64,000 bases of DNA from NCBI GenBank assembly GCA_011800805.1, contig MPNW01000033.1, forward strand, positions 90,969 to 154,968. Direction: 5' to 3'. The stretch is from Hirudo medicinalis. Lineage: Eukaryota; Annelida; Clitellata; Hirudinida; Hirudinidae. Positions within the stretch are counted from its first letter, which is position 1, and every line of letters begins with the position of its first letter. The translations under genes and the position numbers were made by a program. Below, one piece after another: positions 41,901 to 55,700 of this stretch. A model generated the notes under the pieces. The model searched no databases and had not been told where the DNA came from. It saw nothing but the letters and a program-made list of their open reading frames with translations.

Positions 41901-44900
41901 TTATTGTCTTTTTTAAATAATTATTACTCACAAATATATCTTTGACTGGTATTTGGAACTGACATCTGCGAAATAGAAAGTTGTGCTTCAAAAAGTCAAG
42001 CATCGATAAAAACGTGTCAATGAAGTCACCTTAATTAAATTACATTCTCTTTATTTTACAAAGAAAGCTACAATTTCCTAGACTGACCTTCGACCTGGAG
42101 AGTGAAGTCCATGGTGGCTTGCCCCGATTTGTTGTGTGCCCTGCAGGTATAAATTCCTGCATCTGAGCATTGGACCAACTTGATGACAAGAGACTGCATT
42201 CCTTCCTGGTTAGTGACAACTTGGAACCGTCCTCCTCTTCTTACTTCTTTTCCATTCTTGTACCACGACAGGTCAGGGGAAGGATGACCGTAAACCTTGC
42301 ATTCGATCCTCGCGGTTTCTCCTTCGTTGGCCATCACTTGGGTCGCGCACGATTTGGAAAAACTCGGCTCAGATAACGACTCGACAACTCCAGCATAAAC
42401 CTCTTCGGTCTTCGTGGAAGATCTTGAAAATGATCGAACAATAAGTACTAGTGACATCTTCAATAAAGATTTTGTGAGTCACAATGCAGTTTGAAGCATT
42501 TTAAAACAAGGACAAACAAGGACCCACTTTGGCGTGAGCATCCTCTTCAAAGCATCAGGTTCAACATAGGAGGTGGTATCGATGTCGTTGGCTCCCTCGG
42601 TCATCAACTCGGCCGAGCAAACGTCTCTGCCGGTCACGTTGAGAGCGCAGCAGGTGTAGAATCCTGCGTCCTGCTTGTTGCAGTCGGTAACCATCAACGA
42701 ACATCCCCCGTCCTTGTTCAGTTTCATGCGGTACTTGCCGCTGGGTCGGATCAGCCTTCCGTTGTGATACCATTGTATCTGAACGATTGCAACGAGTTAA
42801 GAAATAAACTAATAACTCTCATAAACATATGAAATCAAATTTAATGGCCTCGATACGAGAATTATTAATATTTACAGCATGCTTAATTAATTAATTATGT
42901 TCAAATTTAAGACAAGTTACATTTGGAGCAGGTTCCCCTGTGACTCTGCAGCTGAATGTTGATGAAGAGTTTTCGACCAACAGACTGCTTTCCAGCTTCT
43001 TAACGAACTGAGGAGCTGCAGAGTTCCGGGCTGAAAATCCCGGATCGCCGTCCGCAGACTTGCCTTGGAAGTCCTGAGATTTGAGGGAAGATTCGAAGGG
43101 AGCAACCTGAAAGGAAGTCTGAAATGCAAGGCAATTATTTATAAATTAATAATCAATTTGTTTACAACCCTCAAATATCCTCACAAATACAAAAATAAAA
43201 ACACTGACGTCAAACTTTGACGATGCATCCGGCTTTTTTGCGTCGAGTGTCACAGACGGAGAATATTTTGAGTCGGGCAATATCACAGGTAATTTATCTG
43301 AAAAAAACATTGTGCTTTAAAACATTTCAAGGTTCAACAACGGTTAATGCTATTTTACTGAAAGTGACACTCAAAAGAAGAGCAATGTGCAATATTGAAC
43401 CTAAGTTTGAGAAAATATTGCTTAGAGTGCGTGTTATACAACATTAGGTGGGCATTGAATGTACATATATTTCATGTTTCAGCATTTTCAGGCAACCCTC
43501 TAATACCTCTGACAGTCAAAAGCATGGAGGTTTCATAAAGATTCTCCTTCAGCTGAGCTTTACAGACATACTTCCCAGAATGAGAGGTGTCGGCCCTTTC
43601 GATGACCAATCTGCATACGCCCTGTTGCATGGAGGTTCTGATGCTCGGTATGGTTCGAGTTATTTCGATGCCGTCTTTGTACCACGTTATTTTGCTTGCC
43701 ACTGGAAACGGAGGAAGATTGCATTCCAAGATGATGTCTTCACCAGCTTCTGATGTTTTGTCCACTAGAGGCTGAGGTAAATATTTCATGACCTTTAAAT
43801 ATATGCTTAGTGAATTAATACAATTTTCAACATAAAATAAAATCCAAACAATTATATTTAATAGCTTTCATCATCTGCACCACCAAAATATTTCATCTTT
43901 TATACCTTCAAGAACCCAGAATTAGCTCTACTTTCCACTGGGGTTACATTTTTTAAAGAAGGCTGTGCTGATGCATTGAAGCTGCTCGCAGAAGTGGGGT
44001 TCCAGTTTGATGATCTGGCATGCTTTGATGCAGAGTCATCAGCATACTGAGTGACTGAAAAATATAATGACTCATAAGATAACACATAAACTAACTAATA
44101 ACTAATTATTTACAATATTATTTTTTACACGTCAATACCAATATTTATTTACTATAATGTCATGTCTTTCCTAGTGCATTTGTCCTACTTATTCTGCTCG
44201 GGACATTTCATTCAACTTGCAGAGCTTACAATAAACAAGAATAATGAAAGCCCGTGCTACTTGTTATGGTTAGTTTAAGTTAGATATTTATGTTTAAGTT
44301 AAGTTCCTTTTTATTTCTTCTGTATCGTGCAACTCAAAGCCAAGTTGGCTACCAGACAATGCAACCAAAGCAAGATTTTAAGAAACTTTAATTCCACATA
44401 ATTAAAAATGTTTCTTCTATTTTTGGAAATAAAACTTTAATAAATTTCTTGATTAATTATTTATCTTAATTATATGCAATAATGACCTTAATATCGCCCA
44501 AGTTTAGGTTCTTAACATCTGCCCAGCAAGCAATTCGTCTGCTTATGAAAACCAAAAAACGTGAGCTGATCGCTCCATGAAAACATGAAGCCCAGGCAGG
44601 TTTCAAGGTTTTCCTGGCAAGAATGTGCACAAAGCTTCGTGAGTATTCAGAGGTTTGTGATGATGGAAATAATTTGCGATGTTTCATTCTGCATTCCTGG
44701 CAATCTTTCTAAAGTGAGATCCATTTCGAGACCCAGTTAGAGTATCAAGAAAAAACTTTAGTCTAGTCGTGAAAACACATATTAAAACATAATCGTCTGT
44801 ATCCATTGTGATGAAAATACATTCGAAAATGATGGACATGTCGAGTAGAAATAATGTCCTGCTATTCGTTCCTCCAAATCAAAACCCTTTAAGAGGAGAG

Positions 44901-47900
44901 AGTTGAAGGCACAGAAAGTTGCATTTGGGATGGGACTCACGATATTCAATTGTAATTTTAAAAAAGACTGCCAGCTTAGCGAACCATTAATCTTACAGTG
45001 CAACAGGATCGCAATTAACGGTCTTAAACAGCAACTTGTTGCAGCAACTTTCTTCGTTATCCAACCGTGAACAATACTTATATTTCCTACTACGCCATCA
45101 ACACATCTCCTCTTTATAAACAGAAACATATTTCTCTGAATATTTTTTTATTTGAAAATACACATAGGTGATTCACATATTTTACTATTTCAGTTCCTTA
45201 GAGTAGAATGCACCCACCAAACGCTTGAGCAAATAGAAAGCAGCGGTACCTCTTAGAAATAGATTTAAATGCTATTATTTTTTCCAAAAAATTAAGTAAT
45301 TGTCTGAAATGATATAAATTAGACATCTGTGATACCAGTCTTCAATAATGAAATTCAACGTCCACGACCTAAAAGCTTAGAGTTATAATGATTAAGTAAA
45401 AGTCATCGAAGTGTGGGAAGTTTGCAGCCACCCTATGTAAAGATAAACATGCTGTTATCCGATCTATCAAGCGATAAGCTGATGAACCAATACATTGAAT
45501 TTATACAGCGCCAATTCCTTATCGGTCCAGATGGATTCCTTACACCAACATGCAAAGAGCCTCTCGATCGGCGGAAGACTAAATAGAAAACCATACCCGT
45601 TCGTAACACTTATTACGTCGTTCAATTTCTTTTTTATCTTAACATTAAAATAATAAATAATTGATGTATGACAAAATGGCCAGAATAATTAGATTAAATT
45701 GCGTTAAAAGTTAAATAGAATACCTTACTTTCGTTTGACCAGTTAATAAATGCTGAAGTTCATTCATGAGATTGACTTTTAGACAAACTCGCCAATGCGA
45801 TTAAGTTGGAAAACAATGCCTATTCAGATAACCGCACACAATTGTTAGTCCGCTATACTACGATTGTACTATGGTTATGTGTTAACACTGATGTAAGAAA
45901 ATGTGTTAAAAATGAACAAATAATAAATATAATTTATGACCAACAGACCGGAAACTTTTAGCCTTGCCCTGTCCGTCGTCTCTCCATATTTGTTCTTGGC
46001 GAGCACCGTGTACAGTCCTTTGTCTTCGTCGAAAACTTCTGAGATGCGTAAGGTGTGTACGTCGTCTTTCGAGAATATTTGGAAGTCAGGAGAGTTTGAT
46101 AATTCTTTGCCATTCAGGAACCATTGCACTGTCGGTATCGGATTTCCAACAACTTGAATCGAAAATTCAACTGGTTCGCCTTCTTTGATGATCTTGTCCT
46201 TCAGAGATTCCTTGATTGAAGGTGCGGCTTTAAAAACAAAGGATAGTCTTACAAACATGTCGTGTTCCAATTAGCGCTGATAGAAAGTTGGGATAAAGGA
46301 TTGCTTTATTAACTACGTGTCTCTTCCTGTAAGTGTCTTAGAATAAGGTAATCGCGATTATCTTACCTGAAGGAGAATTCAGCAAGCGAGAAATTTTAAA
46401 CATGACCTCTACTACTTCCCTCCAAAAACCCGCAATGTGGCCTTAGAGGGTAAGTTCGAAATAGCCCAACTGAATTATTCGAGTTAAAGATAATTTAGGA
46501 TAAATTCAGGTCAGAACAATTATGTGAGTTGATAATCAACTCGAGACGTTTAAACCGAGTCGCTTCGAAGAGCCAACTGCCAATTCCTTCCCACCGCCTA
46601 GCCGTCAGCCGCTGATGAGTCGCGCCGAAATGAAAACGAAATCGCTAGACGGGTCCACGTGCTGGGCAGCTTTCCAACTCGATGCGCAGACTCCAAACTA
46701 GCAAGAAAGCTCCCGAAAGCAGCTTCTTCCCACACTCACCGCTATTTATACCGGTCTGTCTGCGCAAGAAATAAAAAAACAACAATCCAGTTTTGCCTTC
46801 ATCGCCTCCAGTGGAAATCCAGCCATCGTAAATTGCTTACGATTTGTGGAAATCGCGGAGTTAACGGTCAAAACGGTTTCTTTGGATGTACTTTGTAAAT
46901 TTTGTAATTTCCTAATAAATTAGTAATCATATTATGACTGATAAACTGCTCTGTCAGCAGGAACAAGTGCTTAGTTCGTGAAACTCTCCAAAAGCGCTCG
47001 GAGCAATCCAAACGTTCACAACACTTAAAAGTCGAGAGGGAAAACGATGAATCCATGTCCACTTTAAATGATTGCTAATAAGAACAACAAAAATACGTAC
47101 AACTCGTTCTTAATTGTAGAGGCACAAATTTGCTGATCTTTCAGTCCACATAACTCCACTCAGGAAAAAGAGTCACAATGCGACTATTAAGATAATAATG
47201 AATCAACGAACAGTTGAAGATAACAATGTTTTATTATGATGTGTTAGAAGCAGGTCAGATTTTTATCTATCTCAAAGCAAGGGCGCTCGAAATTGATTTT
47301 GATTTTTATGCATAAAATACAAGGGATGCTGAAACTGACCACAAATATCGCAAAATGAGATAAGCCTTCGATAGCCATGAAGTACAGATCGGACAAATTC
47401 AGACCTGAACATATGTCGTGTCACCCCGAAGAAAATCATATCTTGGAGAGAGAATTTGTTGCGGAGGAATTTAAGAGTTCAAAAGTGCAAGTTGTAACTT
47501 ATTGAGACTGGTGTTGTAACTGATGAGAATGTTTTCAAAAAGCTTTAGAAAAGCGTGTTGGCGGGTGTTTCGGATGTTTGGAAAGTTTGGAAGGTTGACA
47601 AAGTTGCGTCAGTTCGCTGAGGTCGTTAGGTGGACAATTTAGACCTCTTAGTTGTTAAGTTCTTGTAGTGGTGCTATTAACGTACCATAGGTCATAGGAG
47701 TAGCTATGGGGACACTTCCCCTTAACTTTGTCAGTTTGACACTTGATAATTTTTTAAATCCATATAATTAATAATAATAATAATTAATAAATAATTTATT
47801 GTTGATAATACAACTCCAATAAATTAGGAAAGCTTACGACATCAATATTTATTACGTATTATATTATTATATAAATTGTATTTTTATTATTATATTACCT

Positions 47901-50003
47901 ATATATTATGAGTTTTATAAGTATTACAAGTTTCGATAACCAAAGTACAATTGTCTTTAGTATGAAATTAAATATTTTGCCGCTAACCCACCAGTACTAC
48001 ATTTTACTGTTGTAATATTTGTGTACAAATTGTCCACCCATGCAAACCTTGACTGATTTTAATATAATTAATAATTGATAATATAATTAATAATTGATAA
48101 TAACAATTAATAATCGATAATACAATTAATAATTGATAATAACAATTAATAATTGATANNNNNNNNNNNNNNNNNNNNNNNNNNNNNNNNNNNNNNNNNN
48201 NNNNNNNNNNNNNNNNNNNNNNNNNNNNNNNNNNNNNNNNNNNNNNNNNNNNNNNNNNNNNNNNNNNNNNNNNNNNNNNNNNNNNNNNNNNNNNNNNNNN
48301 NNNNNNNNNNNNNNNNNNNNNNNNNNNNNNNNNNNNNNNNNNNNNNNNNNNNNNNNNNNNNNNNNNNNNNNNNNNNNNNNNNNNNNNNNNNNNNNNNNNN
48401 NNNNNNNNNNNNNNNNNNNNNNNNNNNNNNNNNNNNNNNNNNNNNNNNNNNNNNNNNNNNNNNNNNNNNNNNNNNNNNNNNNNNNNNNNNNNNNNNNNNN
48501 NNNNNNNNNNNNNNNNNNNNNNNNNNNNNNNNNNNNNNNNNNNNNNNNNNNNNNNNNNNNNNNNNNNNNNNNNNNNNNNNNNNNNNNNNNNNNNNNNNNN
48601 NNNNNNNNNNNNNNNNNNNNNNNNNNNNNNNNNNNNNNNNNNNNNNNNNNNNNNNNNNNNNNNNNNNNNNNNNNNNNNNNNNNNNNNNNNNNNNNNNNNN
48701 NNNNNNNNNNNNNNNNNNNNNNNNNNNNNNNNNNNNNNNNNNNNNNNNNNNNNNNNNNNNNNNNNNNNNNNNNNNNNNNNNNNNNNNNNNNNNNNNNNNN
48801 NNNNNNNNNNNNNNNNNNNNNNNNNNNNNNNNNNNNNNNNNNNNNNNNNNNNNNNNNNNNNNNNNNNNNNNNNNNNNNNNNNNNNNNNNNNNNNNNNNNN
48901 NNNNNNNNNNNNNNNNNNNNNNNNNNNNNNNNNNNNNNNNNNNNNNNNNNNNNNNNNNNNNNNNNNNNNNNNNNNNNNNNNNATTGATAATACAATTAAT
49001 AATCGATAATACAATTAATAATTGATAATACAATTAATAATCGATAATATAATTAATAATTGATAATATAATTAATAATTGATAATACAATTAATAATTG
49101 ATAATACAATTAATAATTGATAATACAATTAATAATCGATAATATAATTAATAATTGATAATATAATTAATAATTGATAATACAATTAATGCTGCCATGA
49201 ACTTCGTAACGTTTTTTTTTAGCAAAAGATTGGACTTTTGGCAGATATTCATTTTCTTTTACTTAATGATTGACAATTGCTTCGTGAAAAGAAGTTGTTT
49301 GCACAAATTATTGTTAAGCACCGAACTATCGCCGTACGTCGAAACAAACCTTCGACGGAGACTTCAGCAGTCGATATGGCAACCTGGCCGTCGGCAGCGA
49401 TGCACGAATATCTTCCCGAATCATCCTGCGACACGTCGCTGATGGTCAGGTCGCAATGTCCATTCCTGTACTGAGAATCGTACTTAACACCACTGCAGTT
49501 CAAGACGTTGCCATCTTTTAGCCACTTCACTTGTATTTTTTGGGCAGGGGAGGCGTTGATGTAACAAGTTAACTTCAAGCTGATTTGGAAATTTCAAGTA
49601 AAAAAGACAGGTGGATGATAAATATCGAGAGTTATTTTACTTTGCTAATTATTAGAATCTAGACTTCAAAATTAGTCTAAAAAAATTAGCATTACAAGTG
49701 ATACATTTATTGATCGATCGCGAACGCTGGTCCACTTTGAAATACAATTTACGTGACAAGCCCACCTTTCACCTTTCTTGGCGACAGCATTTTGTAAGGG
49801 TCTCACAACGTAGACTTCATTTTGAGGAACCTGTAAGATTAACGATCATACGATGTTGTAAACAGTATAATCATCCACTAATGTAACGGACCTTAATAAA
49901 CAACTACCATATGATTCTTTGTTTATTAATGAATATAAAGATACAACAACAACAGTAACAGTAATAATAATATAATAACAACAATAATAATAATAATAAT
50001 AAT

Positions 50004-50054
<51 letters not shown>

Positions 50055-52712
50055 AATCAGTCACAATAATAATAATAATAATGATAATAATAATAGGGCT
50101 TAATTTCAAATTGAAAAAGTCATCATTATGTAATAAAACTAACATTTTCTGATGGAAAATCCTTTTTGATGGAATCCAAATGGGAATTCTGTTGAAACAA
50201 TCGCTTGAGATTGGCAAACTTCACGCTTAGATCTTCCAGTTTTGACTGGACCTCAGAAGAATGAATGGGATTGGTAAGTGGAGATTTCTGCTCAAGGTTG
50301 TAATAATCCTCAAGAGATGAAATCCTTTTGCTTAAGTCTTCCATCCTGTTATTAAATTCAGCAATGTTTCTTGAAGGTGGCGATGGTGATTTCAAAAAAT
50401 CATTTTCCAGATTGTTGAGTTCTTCATTTATCTACAAAAATTGGAATAATGATTGAACATTAAGAGATTGTGTTTCATAAACAAAGTTCAAGCAGGAAAA
50501 ACATTTGAAATGAAAACTGTTAATCAAATTTTCTTATTAGATCACCAAGTTAGCTTCGTGCAGAATATCCTCCATGCTCCTGGTGAGCAAACCCCTTTCC
50601 ACTTGACCCTTTCTTTGTTTCCACTGGTCCATTATGTCTCTGACAAAGTACTTGGGTTGGTCCACGTTGAGGTATTCATCTTTATGAACCTAAAAGTGAC
50701 AACAAACCTTCTCAACAAACAAAGAGTTTGAAGAAAATTTATATTACAGCGCATTAACAGCATCACATTTTGAAACTAAAGAATGACTGTTTACTAAGAT
50801 CAACCTGCTTTGAAGCAAAATTCAAGAATTCTGCAGCATTCCTTGCCATTGCTTCCTCATTTTCCTCCAACTCCATCAAAGCTCCATTGATGTTGACGTT
50901 GCTTTGTCCATCAATCCATCTTTCCACCTTCTGTAAATCTTCTGAAGCCTGAAAGAATGAAGGAGACATGGTGCGATACGTGATAAATTGCAATAACAGG
51001 TGCAAGACTTTAGAATGTAATTTTAAATAACAAGTGATTTATATAAATTTAATCTCATTTCATAAATCAGGGACATTTTGAAATTATTTGAAATGAAGAT
51101 GTTTAACCTTGTTGAGGGAAAGATGGAATTTAATGAGACTGAGAGCCATGGTGATTCTTTGTTTAATGATTTCCTGGACAACATTCCATTGCTGGGGGAG
51201 ATTTTTATTGAGTCCGCCTTTAAGTACGTGTTCTTGGGCCTAAATCGGAATTTTTGATTCGAACGTCAGTCGTACTAAAAATAATTCTTACGTAAGTGCA
51301 TGATTAATCCTGAATGTTACATAATTGAATGTTGTAATTGAATGTAGTGCATATTGTCGCAGCTTTCGTACCTTCATGTCTTGCAGAGATTCAACATGTT
51401 TCTCGTAAAAGTCCTCCACAGATTCCAGAGTGCTTCCCATATTGTTGGTGCTCGCAATCCTCCTCAGGGCATGACTCTCCAGCCAATCATTTAACTGGCT
51501 CTGAGGGGCTAGCTGTTTGGTGAGTAATAAATTAATTATTTATAATAAATATAAATTAAAAACATAACATGATCATTAAGGAATTATCATTCAAATAAAA
51601 AATGGACAATTGCATAATAATAAATTAATATTATTATTATAATTTTTGTTATTATAATCATAGTAATATTATTATTATAAATGACACACTAAGTTCGACA
51701 TGCATTTATCTTTGGCATTCACAAAGAGTCTCCAGCAAGTGAAATGGTGACAATTCTATCACAAATCTATCATAAAACTGTTTTCTCTCTAACAAATTTA
51801 AACATATTTTAAGATTTAAAAATAATTATACATATTTAAAAAAATAAAAATAAATCTAATTTTATCGTAAATCCTCAAAATCGAACTCATACAAATGCAA
51901 GCGAACATTACCTGGACATGTCCGTTTAGCTCCCGCGTGCCATCGTAGACTTCCCTTCTCGTTCCCGAAGACCGAGGTTCGTTCCTCGGAGACCGGGAAT
52001 ATCCCGACGAGTCCGATCCTTCGTGGACGCCTCTTTGGCCTGCTACATATCCATCTGTGAGAGGTTTTGTTTTGTTTTCATTTATAGTATAATGCATCAC
52101 AAGCACTATATGACTGTAAATGTATTAACAATATCTTAAACACAGTATAAAAGAAACTTATTTATATGTTATGTGATTAGCTGTAAATCTAAATAATCAA
52201 TATTTATATAAATTACACCGTGGAACAAGACATTTGTGATTGCGTGGGCTGCGCTTCTCATAATTGAATTCATAAAGGCTCAGATATTAGTACAATTACT
52301 GTCTTGCAAATAAAAATAAAAATTTATTTTTTTGTTGTTGATAAAATGAAGTTTTAAGAAAGTCAAGACTTTCAAAGAGTTTAAAAACAGTTTCACCACT
52401 CTTCGAGAGTGACGACCACTTCCTGTTCAGTTGATCCATTCGGTCGTTCATCCTCTGGATTTTAATTTTTAAATTTTCAGCACTCGGAGGTTGTCCACTT
52501 CGGGCTGATTCTTATCACTGGATTTAAATAATTAAACGAGGCACTTCGTTTAAATGTTTTAAACTAAGATTTACTTGAATTTAAGTAATGTTATATTCAA
52601 GATGTAAGGATAGATTGCAATGGTTTATGCTTAGTAAGTAATTATTAATTCATCATCATCACCACCACCGCTACCATCATCATCGTCGTCGTCGTCGTTG
52701 TCATCGTCATCG

Positions 52713-52744
<32 letters not shown>

Positions 52745-52748
52745 GTCG

Positions 52749-52786
<38 letters not shown>

Positions 52787-55700
52787 GTCATCATCATCGT
52801 CATCATTGTGATACTTCTGCTCAAAGAGTATGGGTCTTCGGATTCTTTCATTGAGTCCATCAGCAGTCATTTGAAGTTCCCTGTGATGCTGATCCAAGTT
52901 TCTCTTTTCTTCTTCAAGGCCTTGTGGTGCTGACACATCCAGGTTGGCGAGTAGATTCTCTGTTGCCTTGAGGAACTTTCAGTAGAAAATTGTGAATATT
53001 AAGTTAATTACATTTAACAAATAACTAATAATGACAGCGACAATCATAACAATCAGCCAATTCGAACCTCGTCAGATTTCTTATCAAAGATAGCAATGGC
53101 CGTCCTCCTGGCAGCATTTTCATTGGATCCCCTGGAGAAATTCCTCCATGCTTCATTCAACCTGTTTGCCTGATCATTATTTGGCTCCATGTCAAGACCA
53201 AGAGCTCTTCTGAGGTACAGAGCTGCTTTCAGGAGTTCCTGGCCATAATCAAAGCTGTTCTGGAAGAGGAATGTTTTGTTATTACAATTACTATTCAATG
53301 TAAAGACTTTTTGTCTTTTAAAATTCAAGTATCATGTCCGACCACATCGTGTCCGATCAACTTTGACAATCTGCGCAAGTGCACAGATGCCACTAATGAC
53401 TGGTATCTCGTCGATTTTCTTCAACTCAATCCAAAATCATGTTTATTGGCACACCCATACACCTCAAGAATCTATCTCCCCATCTTCAATAAACATTGCC
53501 GGCACTATTCTTCTACTACCCTAAAACTCCTCCGTGCCACATTTGACTTCCACTTCAGCTTTAAACAGCACGCCACCTCTATAATAAAATCCTGTAACCA
53601 CCTCATCTGGGCTATCAGACACATCCGTCCGTTCCTCTCGTCTGCAACTCCCTCCTCTACCTCTGCCTCGCTTATCCACTTCGTTAACTCCCTTCGGCGC
53701 ACCCAGAATAACCCAGCCAAACTCGTTGAAACCTACACTTGAATTCTTCATGCGTCAGTTGAAGACCCATCTGTTCAGGATGGCATTAAACCGAGAACCA
53801 AGGCGCCTCTAACAATATGCTTACAGCATCATATAAATGAACTATTACTATTATTATTATTATTATTACTATTACCATTATCATTACCATTATTATTGCT
53901 ATTGCTATTATTATTAATTATTATTATTATTATTATGTTGTATGCAGCATTAAATTCTGATTTGGAAATGTTTCAAATTTAAAGTTTAGTTCTCCAATTT
54001 GTTTTTTAATTGTGCAAACAACGAGCAGAGCAGAATTATAACCAATAAACTAGATTGTTATTTTTAAACAGCTCCAATTATCATTGTAATTCTTGTTCCA
54101 ACCTTTGCAGTGTTTTCTCCTTTTCCAAGTTCTTCCTGAAATCTTTCCAAATCCTTGAGAGTCTGATTATTCTGTGAGTCAGGATCATTTATCAGTCCAT
54201 CCAGTTCTTTGATCCACGTGATTGCCTGCACGAACAATGTTGAGATGGAGTTTAAGTAGAAATTACAACCTATTTACGTTGTATTTCAGTTATCTAATGC
54301 ATATATATTTGAACAATCATTAATTCGGTAACAACAATAATAAATAGGTTGTAATAATTTTTGCCTACCTAATATTTTTTTTTTATTTTATAAAAAAGTT
54401 ACAAAATGTTTAATAATTAATAATTGCCATTTAATAAATGATAATTAATAATTAACAATTAATAAATGAATCATTGAATTTCATTTTGCTTCACCTGCTC
54501 GATATTTTGTTCGCAGATTTTCAACTGCAGAAATTGTTGCAACTCCAACTTCTTGAGGTCGAGAGCATCCCTGATGTTCTCCCTATCATTCTGTAACTTT
54601 TCCAGGCAATTTTCCACGTAGGTTATGTCTGGTTCCCTGTTGATAATTATGTCCTGACCATAAGCATTTTTCAAGGGCAGGCAGAGCATGTCTTTCAACA
54701 ATCCACCTTCCCTCATGGCCATTGAGTAGTTGAAGTCTTCAAATAAAATTTTGAGGAGATTAATTCAATTTGTTTCCATGATGCTCAAAAATGACTCAAT
54801 TAAAATGACCCAATTTTTCTGAAAGAGCATTTAAGGTGTCCAAGAGCTCCTCGACAGAATCCAAGTCGGTTTTGAGGTTCAATCGCTTTCGAATCTCCTC
54901 GAGGAGAACGGAGATCTGTAATTATTCGTTGATCGAAATGCTACAAAACATACTGAGTCTGGTCCTTCATAAACACTTCTTTGTTTGATTATTAATATTA
55001 TCACTTAATTAACAGCAAATACAAGTTGATTGTAGGCTGTCAATTGTTTGATATTGTTGATTATTAATATTACCACTTAATACTTTGTTTTATTATTAAT
55101 ATTACCACGTAATAATACAAAATAAATTTTCTTTAAAATGTCATTGTTTAATTTTGCCAGACCTCATCAATGAGTCTATGAAATTTGACAGCAGCTATGA
55201 CAGTGTTTCTCCTCTGCTCCAGTCTCTTGGCAAAACTCCTGTACACAGTATCCATGTAGTCCCTCTGAGCTTCCAGTTCTGTGGCTTTGCTCTCCTCGGC
55301 CATTGAATATTGGGCGTAAGCTTCGACTTTGTGTCTCAACTCTGCATACTTTCCATAGGAGTCCTGCACGTGAATTTTCATTAATGATGTTTCAATTATT
55401 TACATTACTTAAATTAGATTCCAATTTGTAAAATAAATTGAAGGTGGACATCACTTTCTCTGGTCGTCAAGTGAGACAAGTGAATTGCTATTGAATTACA
55501 AACAAGCAAAAGGAACACGTGGAAATGTGGGGTTTCGACGCAATGTAATATTGGATGGAAACGTAATATTGGATGAAAAAAATAAATAACAAATCACTGC
55601 TTATTTAATTAAATCAATTAATTGCTAATGAGGATAAATGCGTGAAATTATGGCAACGAAAATCTTTGTCGCCGCGACAACGACTCACGAGACACTTCAA

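Noticed and set aside
44466..45129. Minus-strand frames of 73 and 115 residues in an intron
   Set aside because: There is no Ig, spectrin or other motif and no consistent acceptor/donor phases.
48004..49033. Open frames of about 290-336 residues on both strands
   Set aside because: They consist almost entirely of the N run plus the AT-rich 19-bp satellite.
52631..52936. Poly-aspartate protein
   Set aside because: The poly-Asp part is a microsatellite beyond a good splice donor. Only the residues before it (spectrin-like) are coding.
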